Shown here: positions 17,239 through 25,155 of the stretch, piece by piece
Layout: each line of letters starts with the position of its first letter
Numbering within the stretch: position 1 is the stretch's first letter
Translations under genes and position numbers: made by a program
Source: an uncultured Planctomycetota bacterium
GTDB taxonomy: Bacteria; Planctomycetota; Planctomycetia; Gemmatales; HRBIN36
Length of the DNA: 64,000 nucleotides
NCBI GenBank assembly: GCA_937944855.1
Contig: CALFAY010000021.1
Coordinates: 102,286-166,285, forward strand
Direction of reading: 5' to 3'
Notes under the pieces: model-generated
What the model saw: only the letters and a program-made list of their open reading frames with translations
Database searches by the model: none
Told to the model about the DNA's origin: nothing

Positions 17239-19097
17239 GTGGTGCTTCCCCCTCTGTTCTCCGTGCTCTCGCCCCGAGCCTGGGACACCTCCAAAAGCTC
17301 CTGGCCGAGTGGTTGGCCTCCCCGCGCTTCTACCCATTGCCTGTCATCGACGAAGCTGAACTGCGACTGGCCGTCGAGGACCTCGAACGGCAGGCCGCGG
17401 CGATGGGTCGGGAGCGCGTGCTTCTCAACATCGTGCTCATGGGCGGGACTGGCGTGGGCAAATCGACGCTGCTGAACGCTCTGGCCGGAGCTTCGATTGC
17501 CCTGGCGTCGGCAACTCGACCTACCACCCGCGACCCGGTGGTCTATCATCACCGTTCCGTTCCGATCCACTTGCTCGACAGACCTCTCCAAGGCTGCGTC
17601 TTGGTTCAGCATGAGCGACCCACCTTGGAAAGCAAGATCATCGTGGACACGCCGGACCTCGACTCCAACGAGCCGGCCAATCGCGCGCGCCTCGAAGCGG
17701 TGCTTCCCGTGGCTGACCTGGTTGTGTATGTCGGCTCGCAGGAAAAATATCACGACCGGCTCGGCTGGGAGTTGTTCCGCAAGCACCGGCCTCGCCGCGG
17801 CTTCGCCTTCGTGCTCAACAAGTGGGACCGCTGTCAAATCGGCCTGCACGGGGGCGGAGTGCGGCCAGACGAGGATCTTCTCCAGGACCTTCAACGCGAG
17901 GGTTTTCCGCAGCCGCTCTTATTCCGCGTGTCCGCCCGGGCATGGGCGGAGGCCAATGGCCACGAGCCGAACCTTCCTGAGGGGGAGCAGTTCCGCGATC
18001 TCGTGGAGTGGCTTGAACACGGACTGACCCAGCGGGAGATCGAGGTAATCAAGGCCCGCGGCGTGTATCAGTTGCTGGCTCAAATGGAACAGGCTCTGAA
18101 GCGCGTCCGACCTCCCGACCTGAGCGAAGCAGCCAATCTTACCCGGCAACTTTGGGAAAAGATCCTCAACGAAGAAGCCGACCTGATGGCGGAGACGCTG
18201 CTCCAGCAGGTCGACCAGCATGGCGATGTGATCGAGGGGCATTTCAAGACGGCTTTGTTTCGACGCTTTCGCGGCATCACGGGGTTTGTTCTGAATCTCG
18301 GTTCGAAATTGCGGGCGTTGGCGGCTTGGGTGCAGAGCCTGTTGCCGTCGTCTTGGATGAAACAGCTGACTGTCTCCTCGGATCCAAGTGCGGGTTGGAC
18401 TTTGGAAGCGTTTTGCCGCTCCCTGACCGAAGCGGTGGCCGAACAACACCTGGATGCTCGCAGCCAAGCCCTGCCGGATGCCCTCCTGGTGGCCGCTGAA
18501 CGCGGCGGGTTTCCCATCCTCCTTTTGATCGAGCAGGTCCAGCGCATCCGCCAGGGAGACTGGCGCGGCAGCTATCTGGCGGTCCTGGAGAAAAGTCTGA
18601 GGGAGGTCGAAAGCCAATGGACCTCGCCGCGCGGTATCCGGAAGGCCCTCTTGAAGGGCCTGGTGATAGCCGGCGAATGGATTCCCTTATCGGTATTTCT
18701 GGCCAGCCTGTTGTACGTCCTCAACAGTTTCTTCCCGATCTTCCCCGGATGGAGTACACAACAACTGTCCCCGTGGGGAGCTTTGTTTCTCCCGATCATT
18801 CTGGTTCTGCTGAGCGTGGTGCTGGTTTACATAGTGCTGCGGCTGCTCCTGCCGATCCGCTGGGAGAAGATTCGCAGTGGTTTCCGCGATCACTTGCGAA
18901 AACGGTTGTGCGAAAAACTCCAGGCGGCCTACGCCGAAGTGCCGGTGCAAGTGGCCCAGCGCCTTCTGGAGGAACGCCGCCGAGTGGATGGGATTCTCGA
19001 CGAGGTCCAGCGGACGCTCACCTGGCTGGACAGCCGGGAGCAGGGGCGTGATACACTCACCACGGCCGCCCTGTGGGAAAAAACGCCCACCCGATGA
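17235..19097 (+). CDS. Membrane-associated GTPase, second of a tandem pair
   Basis: A 620-residue paralog-like GTPase overlapping the first by four bases. Its motifs are complete: GGTGVGKSTLLNAL (G1), ATRPTTRDPVV (G2), VDTPDLDSNEP (G3) and LNKWDRC (G4). The central part is helical. Two transmembrane segments lie at about residues 475-500 and 515-540 (WIPLSVFLASLLYVL; LFLPIILVLLSVVLVYIVL), followed by a basic helical tail. The first gene has weaker G3/G4 motifs, so the pair may form a heteromeric complex with one active and one less typical partner. Membrane remodelling is a guess from the architecture. Confidence 0.78.
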   Translation: MSGASPSVLRALAPSLGHLQKLLAEWLASPRFYPLPVIDEAELRLAVEDLERQAAAMGRERVLLNIVLMGGTGVGKSTLLNALAGASIALASATRPTTRDPVVYHHRSVPIHLLDRPLQGCVLVQHERPTLESKIIVDTPDLDSNEPANRARLEAVLPVADLVVYVGSQEKYHDRLGWELFRKHRPRRGFAFVLNKWDRCQIGLHGGGVRPDEDLLQDLQREGFPQPLLFRVSARAWAEANGHEPNLPEGEQFRDLVEWLEHGLTQREIEVIKARGVYQLLAQMEQALKRVRPPDLSEAANLTRQLWEKILNEEADLMAETLLQQVDQHGDVIEGHFKTALFRRFRGITGFVLNLGSKLRALAAWVQSLLPSSWMKQLTVSSDPSAGWTLEAFCRSLTEAVAEQHLDARSQALPDALLVAAERGGFPILLLIEQVQRIRQGDWRGSYLAVLEKSLREVESQWTSPRGIRKALLKGLVIAGEWIPLSVFLASLLYVLNSFFPIFPGWSTQQLSPWGALFLPIILVLLSVVLVYIVLRLLLPIRWEKIRSGFRDHLRKRLCEKLQAAYAEVPVQVAQRLLEERRRVDGILDEVQRTLTWLDSREQGRDTLTTAALWEKTPTR

Positions 19098-19155
19098 GTC
19101 CCCCCGCGTCGTGTCTGGCCGAACCCGCCTGCCCAACGCTTTTCGAGAATGACTC

Positions 19156-19184
19156 TTGAAATCCCCTGGAAGGTTCCTTAGAAT
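19156..19184 (+). promoter_or_regulatory. Sigma-70 promoter upstream of candidate small RNA
   Basis: TTGAAA (19156-19161), exactly 17 bases, then TAGAAT (19179-19184). The start would be near 19191. No gene begins within 280 bases, so the product is either a small RNA or a long leader of the sigma-factor gene. Confidence 0.6.
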
Positions 19185-19190
19185 AAATTG

Positions 19191-19373
19191 CTCATAAACG
19201 TGGGACTGCGTGAGGAACTCGCAGAGTCGAGAACCGGCGCGTGGCCGGTTCGGATGATGCTAAGACTAGAGGTTTTCGACGGAGAAACGCGGCGGATGGG
19301 GCGTAAAGTTCTCTCTGGCCGCCTCGGAAGCCCACGATGGCAGGGCTTCGTGCTCCGTCCCGCCCTGCTTTTT
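19191..19373 (+). ncRNA. Candidate structured small RNA, about 183 nt
   Basis: An intergenic segment with a promoter in front and an intrinsic terminator at its end. CGTGGG (19199-19204) can pair with CCCACG (19331-19336) to close a multi-branched domain. Inside are CTGCG/CGCAG (19206-19210 with 19220-19224) and a perfect 8-bp hairpin GAACCGGC/GCCGGTTC (19231-19238 with 19244-19251). GAGAA/TTCTC (19282-19286 with 19309-19313) and GCGGC/GCCGC (19289-19293 with 19318-19322) cross each other, so they form either a pseudoknot or alternative folds. I do not recognise a known RNA family; it does not match RNase P, tmRNA or SRP motifs. An attenuated leader of the downstream sigma gene is the main alternative. 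Confidence 0.5.
19340..19373 (+). terminator. Intrinsic terminator ending the candidate small RNA
   Basis: GCAGGGC (19340-19346) pairs with GCCCTGC (19362-19368) across a 15-base loop and is followed by five T. Confidence 0.7.
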
Positions 19374-19476
19374 CCCTCCCGCGTTCATTTGTACTAGAGG
19401 GTCAGCTGGCTGCGCTGGGCATGGACGCTATCCGCTGCCAGAGGTACTTGCTCAGGGTTCTTGGGAAGGAAGGCAC

Positions 19477-20475
19477 ATGAAAACGAAGCGACGGAAGCGC
19501 CGTGCGAAAGCGACTTCGACTCCGGCCGAGATTTATTCTTCGGACCTGCTCACGCCGGAGGAGGAGCGCGAACTGCTCAACGGATTCTGGGAGTGCAAAT
19601 CGGAACTGGTGCGGGTCCTGGTGCGGACATTCCCGCGCCTCCGCGCCCATCGGCCGCCTATGGAGCCGTGGCCGATGGCCCAGTTCATTCGCGAACATTG
19701 CGACGAGGAGGCCCGTCGCAATCCGGCGGTTCGCAAGCTGCACGACCGTTATGTCACCTACAAGCACCGGCTGGCGTCGGCGAACATCCGGCTGGCAGCC
19801 CACGTCGCCAAGCGATTCCGGCATCACGCACTGAGCTACGCGGACCTGCTGCAAGAAGCCGTCTGCGGCTTGATGCAGGCCATCGACCGCTTCGACGTCA
19901 GCCACGGCACCCGGCTGGCCACCTACGCCACTTGGTGGATTCGGCAGACCTTGCAGATCGCCGTCGCCCGGCAGAGCCACCTCGTCAGCCTGTCGCCGCA
20001 CCACCTTCAGGAACTTGGATTGCTGCAACAGGAGTCGGAAGCTCTCGCTCACGGCGGCAAGCATCTGCCCTCGACGCAGGAATTGGCCAAGCGGACCGGG
20101 TCGAGCCTGGAACACCTCACGCACCTCCAGACCGCCACCCGGACGCCGGTTTCGCTCAACGCCGTGCTCGACGACGACAGCGACTTCAAGCTCACGGAAG
20201 CGATGCCGGACAACAACACCAACGACGCCCGCAACAACGCCGAGCGTCAGGAAGCCCTCCGCTTCCTCATGGAGAGTCTGCGTCCTCGGGAGAAGCGGGT
20301 GCTGGATCTCCGGTTCGGTCTCACGGGCACTGGAGCACACAGCCTCCGGCAGATCGGCCATCTGCTCCGCATCAGCAAGGAGCGGGTCCGCCAGATTCAG
20401 AATCGGGCCTTGGAGAAGCTGCGGGCTTCCGCCGAGCGGGTCGGCTGGGAAGTCAGCCTGCTTCTGGACGATTGA
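19477..20475 (+). CDS. Group 2 sigma-70 family RNA polymerase sigma factor
   Basis: A 332-residue sigma factor with AAGGAAGG before the ATG. Region 2 is clear: ASANIRLAAHVAKRF, YADLLQEAVCGLMQAIDRFD and RLATYATWWIRQTL. A region 3 stretch follows (STQELAKRTGSSLEHL), then region 4 (RPREKRVLDLRFGL ... SLRQIGHLLRISKERVRQIQNRALEKLR). It lacks the large region 1.1 of the housekeeping sigma, and the DNA-contacting helices look like RpoD, so it should read RpoD-like promoters. It is preceded by the candidate small RNA and followed by a strong terminator, so it is transcribed alone. Confidence 0.93.
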   Translation: MKTKRRKRRAKATSTPAEIYSSDLLTPEEERELLNGFWECKSELVRVLVRTFPRLRAHRPPMEPWPMAQFIREHCDEEARRNPAVRKLHDRYVTYKHRLASANIRLAAHVAKRFRHHALSYADLLQEAVCGLMQAIDRFDVSHGTRLATYATWWIRQTLQIAVARQSHLVSLSPHHLQELGLLQQESEALAHGGKHLPSTQELAKRTGSSLEHLTHLQTATRTPVSLNAVLDDDSDFKLTEAMPDNNTNDARNNAERQEALRFLMESLRPREKRVLDLRFGLTGTGAHSLRQIGHLLRISKERVRQIQNRALEKLRASAERVGWEVSLLLDD

Positions 20476-20505
20476 CCGGCATTTCCGCTCACAACAAAAG
20501 CCACC

Positions 20506-20541
20506 GCAGCCCCGACAGCCATTCTGTCGGGGCTGCTTTTT
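20506..20541 (+). terminator. Rho-independent terminator of the sigma-factor gene
   Basis: A perfect 13-bp stem GCAGCCCCGACAG (20506-20518) with its complement (20524-20536), 5-base loop, then five T. Confidence 0.95.
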
Positions 20542-20644
20542 CTCCTCCCCTTTTTCATCCTTCGGCACGCCGTGTGCTCTCGGTTGTCCCCATCGTGAAG
20601 CGTCCCAGGTTGCGGACGAAGACCCTCGGCCATAGATCAACCTT

Positions 20645-21748
20645 ATGGCCGGTTTCGATCCAGCGAGGGAACCCTTGGAAGCTCCTTTGCCCGGTGTGGT
20701 CGGCGACAGCGAGCCGATGCGGCAAGTGTACCGCTTGACCCGGCTGGTGGCCCCGACGCGCGCCAGCGTCCTGATTATCGGCGAAACGGGCACGGGCAAG
20801 GAACTCATCGCCCGCGCCATCCACCACTATAGCAGTCGCCGCGACGGTCCCTACGTCCGCGTCAACTGCGGAGCGCTCAGCGAAAGCCTGCTGGAGAGCG
20901 AACTGTTCGGCCACGTCAAAGGGGCCTTCACCGGCGCGGTGGACAACAAGACCGGCCGCTTCGAGGCCGCCCACACCGGCACCATCTTCCTCGACGAGAT
21001 TTCCAGCACCAGCCCGAAGCTCCAGGTCAAGCTCCTCCGCGTGCTCCAGGAACACGAGTTTGAGCGCGTCGGCGAGAGCCGAACGATCCGGGTCGATACC
21101 CGCGTCATTGCCGCCACGAATCAACACCTCGAAGAGGAAGTCGAAGCTGGTCGCTTTCGGGACGACCTCTACTACCGCCTTGCCGTGGTGCCGATCTACC
21201 TGCCGCCGCTGCGGGAACGCAAGGAGGACATCCCCGCCCTGGCCGAGTTCTTCCTGAAGCGCTACAACGCCGAGAACCGCAAGAGCATTCGCGGCCTGAC
21301 GCCGGGAGCGATCGACGTCCTCATGGAACACGACTGGCCCGGCAACGTCCGCGAACTGGAGAACGACATCGAGCGGGCCGTGGTTCTCGCCCAGGAGGAA
21401 TGGATCACCGAGGAGATGCTGGCCGCTCAGATCCGCGGCGAACGGCGGCTGCGCCTGCCCCGGGAGCGGGGCAACGACCTGAGCGGCATGGTACAGCGCC
21501 TGGTGCGTACCGCACTACGGAGCCTCAGTCCCGATGGCCCAGTCAAGGTGTACCAGCATCTGGTCGGCAGCGTCGAGCGGGAGTTGATCGAGCAGGTGCT
21601 TCAGGAATGCGGACATGTACAGATCAAGGCCGCAGCCCGCCTGGGCATCAATCGCAACACGCTTCACAAGAAGTTGATCGAATACGGCATCACGGAAGAC
21701 ACCGCTGAAGGGCAATCGGAAAACCGCAGTGAATCCCGCTCGGCCTAG
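20645..21748 (+). CDS. Sigma-54-dependent activator (AAA+ enhancer-binding protein) without receiver domain
   Basis: A 367-residue protein that begins almost directly with the AAA+ domain: GETGTGKE (Walker A), [15 protein letters not shown] (the GAFTGA loop that contacts sigma-54), GTIFLDEIS (Walker B), [19 protein letters not shown] and [12 protein letters not shown]. The C-terminal Fis-type helix-turn-helix is [19 protein letters not shown]. There is no receiver, GAF or PAS domain, so activity must be set by another protein or by expression level. Genes activated by it need sigma-54 promoters; one candidate lies before glnA 1.1 kb downstream. Confidence 0.93.
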   Translation: MAGFDPAREPLEAPLPGVVGDSEPMRQVYRLTRLVAPTRASVLIIGETGTGKELIARAIHHYSSRRDGPYVRVNCGALSESLLESELFGHVKGAFTGAVDNKTGRFEAAHTGTIFLDEISSTSPKLQVKLLRVLQEHEFERVGESRTIRVDTRVIAATNQHLEEEVEAGRFRDDLYYRLAVVPIYLPPLRERKEDIPALAEFFLKRYNAENRKSIRGLTPGAIDVLMEHDWPGNVRELENDIERAVVLAQEEWITEEMLAAQIRGERRLRLPRERGNDLSGMVQRLVRTALRSLSPDGPVKVYQHLVGSVERELIEQVLQECGHVQIKAAARLGINRNTLHKKLIEYGITEDTAEGQSENRSESRSA

Positions 21749-21845
21749 GTTGTGGTTTTCATTCAGGGGGGGGGTAAACTTCCAGCTACCATCACCTCGG
21801 GAAGATAGTTTTGGCAATCGCCAAGCTCGAGACTGTCCAAACAAC

Positions 21846-22178
21846 TCAGCCCTGGCTGCCGCTTCGGTTGATCCGTAGAAGTTGTCCCCGCAAGTTACCA
21901 AGAGCTTGGATCTGATCGTGGATCCGGCGTGCTTGGGCCGCGAAGTCTGGGTCAACGCTGCACACGATGATCCCTGCGTGATCAGGCTGAAGCTGATGCA
22001 GGCGGATGAAGTCCCTTCGATTGAGGGTCAAGACTGCCCGATCTTCCGAGGCCGCTAACCTAAGTACATCCGCATCGGTCAGGGCTTCACCAGCTCTCCA
22101 ACGTTCCTGAATTGTAACCACGTCGTGTCCCGGTGCCCGAAGCTCATTGACGACTGGAACGGGAAAATTCTCGTTAGA
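21846..22178 (-). pseudogene. DUF5615/PIN-like toxin, N-terminus decayed
   Basis: Residues such as RAGEALTDADVLRLAASEDRAVLTLNRRDFIRLH and HAGIIVCSVDPDF match the DUF5615 PIN-like family, usually the toxin partner of DUF433 antitoxins. The family starts with a short strand and an ADENFP motif carrying a catalytic Asp. Here the frame runs back to SNENFPVPVVNELRAPGHD and then meets a stop (TAA) with no ATG, and the Asp is replaced by Asn. An internal GTG at 22121 could start a 91-residue remnant. It is most likely inactive. Confidence 0.65.
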
Positions 22179-22195
22179 TTACGGGCGGGCCACGC

Positions 22196-22576
22196 TTACT
22201 CCTCTTCGTTCTCGCGGATCATTCTTTCGATTTCATCACGGTTCCGAGCGGCGTATGACCAAGCCTGAACCAAATCGACCGCTCGCAGGCTAGGGAAGCT
22301 ACGCAGAATATCGATCTCGGACACACCTAGCTGCCGCATTCGCTCTAAAGTCCAAATCGGGATCCGCGTTCGGATAAGGCGTGCTGCACCGCCGCACACA
22401 CCCGGGGTTGCCACGATCGATGGATACTCGGGAACGTAATGCCTGGATCTCCACCTGAGAACCGAAGGAAGTATTAGAGGTATCTCCTCAAGCAGGGCAA
22501 GTATCAGTTCCTCGCGCTCAATTGGATCAAGTTCCTTAATCTGCTCCCACAGTCTAGGTAGCGTTACTTGGGACAT
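22196..22576 (-). CDS. DUF433-family antitoxin
   Basis: A 126-residue protein. The C-terminal half carries the DUF433 winged-helix pattern: TPGVCGGAARLIRTRIPIWTLERMRQLGVSEIDILRSFPSLRAVDLVQAWSYA. The N-terminal ~40 residues (LWEQIKELDPIEREELILALLEEI) resemble the small helical module found in addiction-module proteins. It lies directly upstream of the decayed DUF5615 gene on the same strand, so the pair was a toxin-antitoxin module in which only the antitoxin now looks intact. Confidence 0.8.
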   Translation of the reverse strand: MSQVTLPRLWEQIKELDPIEREELILALLEEIPLILPSVLRWRSRHYVPEYPSIVATPGVCGGAARLIRTRIPIWTLERMRQLGVSEIDILRSFPSLRAVDLVQAWSYAARNRDEIERMIRENEEE

Positions 22577-22890
22577 AGGTGAATGCGACCAATTGCTGCT
22601 TTTTCGGTTGTGCCAATGCAGAGATACGGATCGGCTGCCCCACGCCGCACCAAAACTTTATTTTACCAGATCCGATCAGAGAGTTCGAGAAGGGCACAAG
22701 CTAGGCTAGGAATGTGCTCAGAAGTGCTGCATAGTTGCCTTGTTTTTGGGCAAACTCTTCGGCCTCGTCTCCAGGCCTTGAAACTAAGCCAAGGTTTCTC
22801 AGGTTCTGGGCACAAGAGGTATCCAATCCTTTCGGGGAGGATCAGACTTCGCTCGCGGATAACGGGTTTACCCCTGGAGTTGCCTGGCCA

Positions 22891-22906
22891 GGGCATGAGA
22901 ATTGCT
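22891..22906 (+). promoter_or_regulatory. Candidate sigma-54 promoter of glnA
   Basis: The stretch GGGCATGAGAATTGCT has the GG and GC doublets 10 bases apart and fits the -24/-12 consensus (TGGCACG-N4-TTGCW) at all but two positions. It lies about 70 bases upstream of the glnA start. Nitrogen control of glnA by sigma-54 is common in other bacteria. Confidence 0.5.
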
Positions 22907-22976
22907 GTGCATTCAAGCTTCGTGGTCGTAACCTGTCGCGGCCACAAGCGGTTGACAGTGTTGGAGGTTCGCATCT

Positions 22977-24401
22977 GTGAAGCCGAAAGAGGTTCTGGCA
23001 TTGATTCGCGAGAAGGAAGTTCAGGCCGTCGATCTGCGGTTCATGGACTTCCCAGGCATCTGGCAGCACTTCACCATCCCCGCGGAGGAGTTGACCGAGC
23101 AGGTCTTCGAAGAAGGGCTGGGTTTCGACGGATCGTCGATCCGCGGTTGGCAGGCGATCAACGAGTCGGACATGCTCGTTCTGCCCCAGGCGGAAACCGC
23201 CTTCCTCGACCCCTTCACCTCCATTCCCACGGTGACGATGATCTGTAACATCCAGGATCCGCTCACCCGCGAGGATTACACCCGTGATCCCCGCAACATC
23301 GCTCGCAAAGCCGTCAACTACATGAAGTCGCTCGGCATCGCCGACGTCGCCTACTTCGGTCCAGAGCCGGAGTTCTTCATCTTCGACTCGATCCGCTACG
23401 ACCAGACGCAGCACAGCGGTTACTACTTCATCGACTCGGTCGAAGGGGCCTGGAACACGGGAAGAGAAAAGGAGTTGGACGGCAGTCCGAACCTCGGCTA
23501 CAAGCTCCGTTATAAGGAGGGCTACTTCCCGGTTCCGCCGCTCGACTCGCAGCAGGACCTCCGCAACGAGATGATGGTCATCATGAACCAGTGCGGCCTG
23601 CAAGTGGAGCGCCAGCACCACGAGGTCGCAACCGGCGGACAGGCCGAGATTGACATGCGCTTTGCCGATCTGGTCACGATGGCCGACAACGTGCTGAAGT
23701 ACAAGTACATCGTCAAGAACGTGGCCAGAAAGCATGGCAAGACGGCCACCTTCATGCCCAAGCCTCTCTTCATGGACAACGGCTCCGGCATGCACGTCCA
23801 CACCAGCCTGTGGAAGAGTGAGCGGAACCTGTTCGCCGGCAGCGGCTACGCCGGGCTGAGCGACCTGGCCATGCACGCCATCGGCGGACTGCTTAAGCAC
23901 GCCCCGGCCTTGTGTGCCATCTGCAACCCGACGACCAACAGCTACCGCCGTCTGGTGCCGGGTTACGAAGCTCCGGTGAACCTGGCCTACAGCCGTCGCA
24001 ATCGTTCCGCCGCCATCCGCATCCCGGTGTACAGCCCCTCGCCCAAGGCTAAGCGCCTCGAATACCGCTGCCCCGATCCGAGCTGCAACCCGTACCTGGC
24101 CTTCGCGGCGATGCTGATGGCCATGCTCGACGGCATCCAGAACAAGATCCACCCCGGCGAACCGCTCGACAAGGACATCTACGACCTCGAACCCGAGGAA
24201 CTGGAAAAGGTGCCCAAGACGCCCGGTTCGCTGGACGAGGCCCTCAAGGCGTTGCGCCAGGACCACCAGTTCCTGCTCAAGGGCGACGTCTTCACCCCGG
24301 ACGTGATCGACACCTGGATCTGGTACAAGACGGAGAAAGAGTTCGACGCCGTCCGGCTGCGTCCGCATCCCTACGAGTTCGCTCTGTATTACGATATCTG
24401 A
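22977..24401 (+). CDS. glnA: Glutamine synthetase, type I
   Basis: A 474-residue GlnA of normal type I length, starting at GTG 22977 with GGAGG nine bases upstream. Active-site segments are [22 protein letters not shown], the ammonium/ATP site MFMP-equivalent [45 protein letters not shown], and [18 protein letters not shown]. The C-terminal [10 protein letters not shown] carries the Tyr that is adenylylated in GSI-beta enzymes. It forms glutamine from glutamate, ammonia and ATP, a central step of nitrogen assimilation. It is monocistronic between the sigma-54-like promoter and a strong terminator. Confidence 0.97.
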   Translation: MKPKEVLALIREKEVQAVDLRFMDFPGIWQHFTIPAEELTEQVFEEGLGFDGSSIRGWQAINESDMLVLPQAETAFLDPFTSIPTVTMICNIQDPLTREDYTRDPRNIARKAVNYMKSLGIADVAYFGPEPEFFIFDSIRYDQTQHSGYYFIDSVEGAWNTGREKELDGSPNLGYKLRYKEGYFPVPPLDSQQDLRNEMMVIMNQCGLQVERQHHEVATGGQAEIDMRFADLVTMADNVLKYKYIVKNVARKHGKTATFMPKPLFMDNGSGMHVHTSLWKSERNLFAGSGYAGLSDLAMHAIGGLLKHAPALCAICNPTTNSYRRLVPGYEAPVNLAYSRRNRSAAIRIPVYSPSPKAKRLEYRCPDPSCNPYLAFAAMLMAMLDGIQNKIHPGEPLDKDIYDLEPEELEKVPKTPGSLDEALKALRQDHQFLLKGDVFTPDVIDTWIWYKTEKEFDAVRLRPHPYEFALYYDI

Positions 24402-24450
24402 GCCGGTACTGCGACCAGCAGCCGCGATACAACGTCACCTGAAAGCAAAA

Positions 24451-24496
24451 CCGGCGGACATGGACGGTTGGCTTCGTCCATGTCCGTCGGCATTTT
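24451..24496 (+). terminator. Rho-independent terminator of glnA
   Basis: A 16-bp stem (24451-24466 with 24475-24490, one G-T pair), 8-base loop, then CATTTT. Confidence 0.88.
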
Positions 24497-24624
24497 CGGA
24501 ACGAGGCCACCGCTGCGCTTGCCCTGAATGGCCGAGGCAGAACCGGCGTGCGTTGCGGGGGAAAAGTGACAGGGTTATATTGCACCAAGGACGTTCGCAT
24601 TCATCGTCGGCGAGGTTTTTGCAG

Positions 24625-25005
24625 ATGGCAGACATGTCGGTGCAGCGCTCGGTGATCGACGGTTGCCTCGTGCTCACCATCGACGCGAAGGAAATACGCG
24701 GTGATCAACAGGCCGAGAATCTTCGCACCGAGTTTCTCAACGCCGTGGAACAGACCGGCTGCAACAAGGTAGTGGTGGACTTCAAAAACGTGGAGATGAT
24801 GACCACGGTCGGTTTCCGGCCGCTGCTGAGTCTGCGGAAAAAACTGCACGAGCACGCCGGGCATCTTGTCCTGTGCAACCTGAGCCCCCTCCTGCACGAA
24901 GTCTTCCGGGTGACCCGCCTCATCAGCACTTCAGGCACGACGACGGCCCCGTTCGAGTCGAAATCCGACCTCGCCTCGGCTCTGGAATCCTTGAAGCGAT
25001 CCTGA
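24625..25005 (+). CDS. STAS-domain protein (anti-sigma-factor antagonist type)
   Basis: A 126-residue single STAS domain. It has SVIDGCLVLTIDAKEIRGDQ, then KVVVDFKNVEMMTTVGFRPLLSLRKKLHEHAGHLVLCNLSPLLHEVF. In RsbV/SpoIIAA the phosphorylated residue is Ser in a D-S-S/S-A-G motif; here it reads MTTVGF, so a Thr would have to take this role. It may take part in partner switching with an HATPase kinase such as that encoded near 36 kb, but the two genes are not linked. Confidence 0.85.
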   Translation: MADMSVQRSVIDGCLVLTIDAKEIRGDQQAENLRTEFLNAVEQTGCNKVVVDFKNVEMMTTVGFRPLLSLRKKLHEHAGHLVLCNLSPLLHEVFRVTRLISTSGTTTAPFESKSDLASALESLKRS

Positions 25006-25155
25006 CGCCGGCCCGTGTTGTGTCGGGTGCAGGGGCAGCCGCCAGCGTTCGGAGCATTTTGCTAGCGGGGATTGTACAGCGAATCCCGGCGACGTAAGCT
25101 CTGGCGGTTGGCTTTGCTCCGGGGAGAGGCTGAACAGACGCGGAGGGTCCGAGCA

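Noticed and set aside
22952..22957. TTGACA as the -35 box of a glnA promoter
   Set aside because: It is only about 25 bases from the GTG start and overlaps the RBS region, leaving no room for a -10 box and leader.
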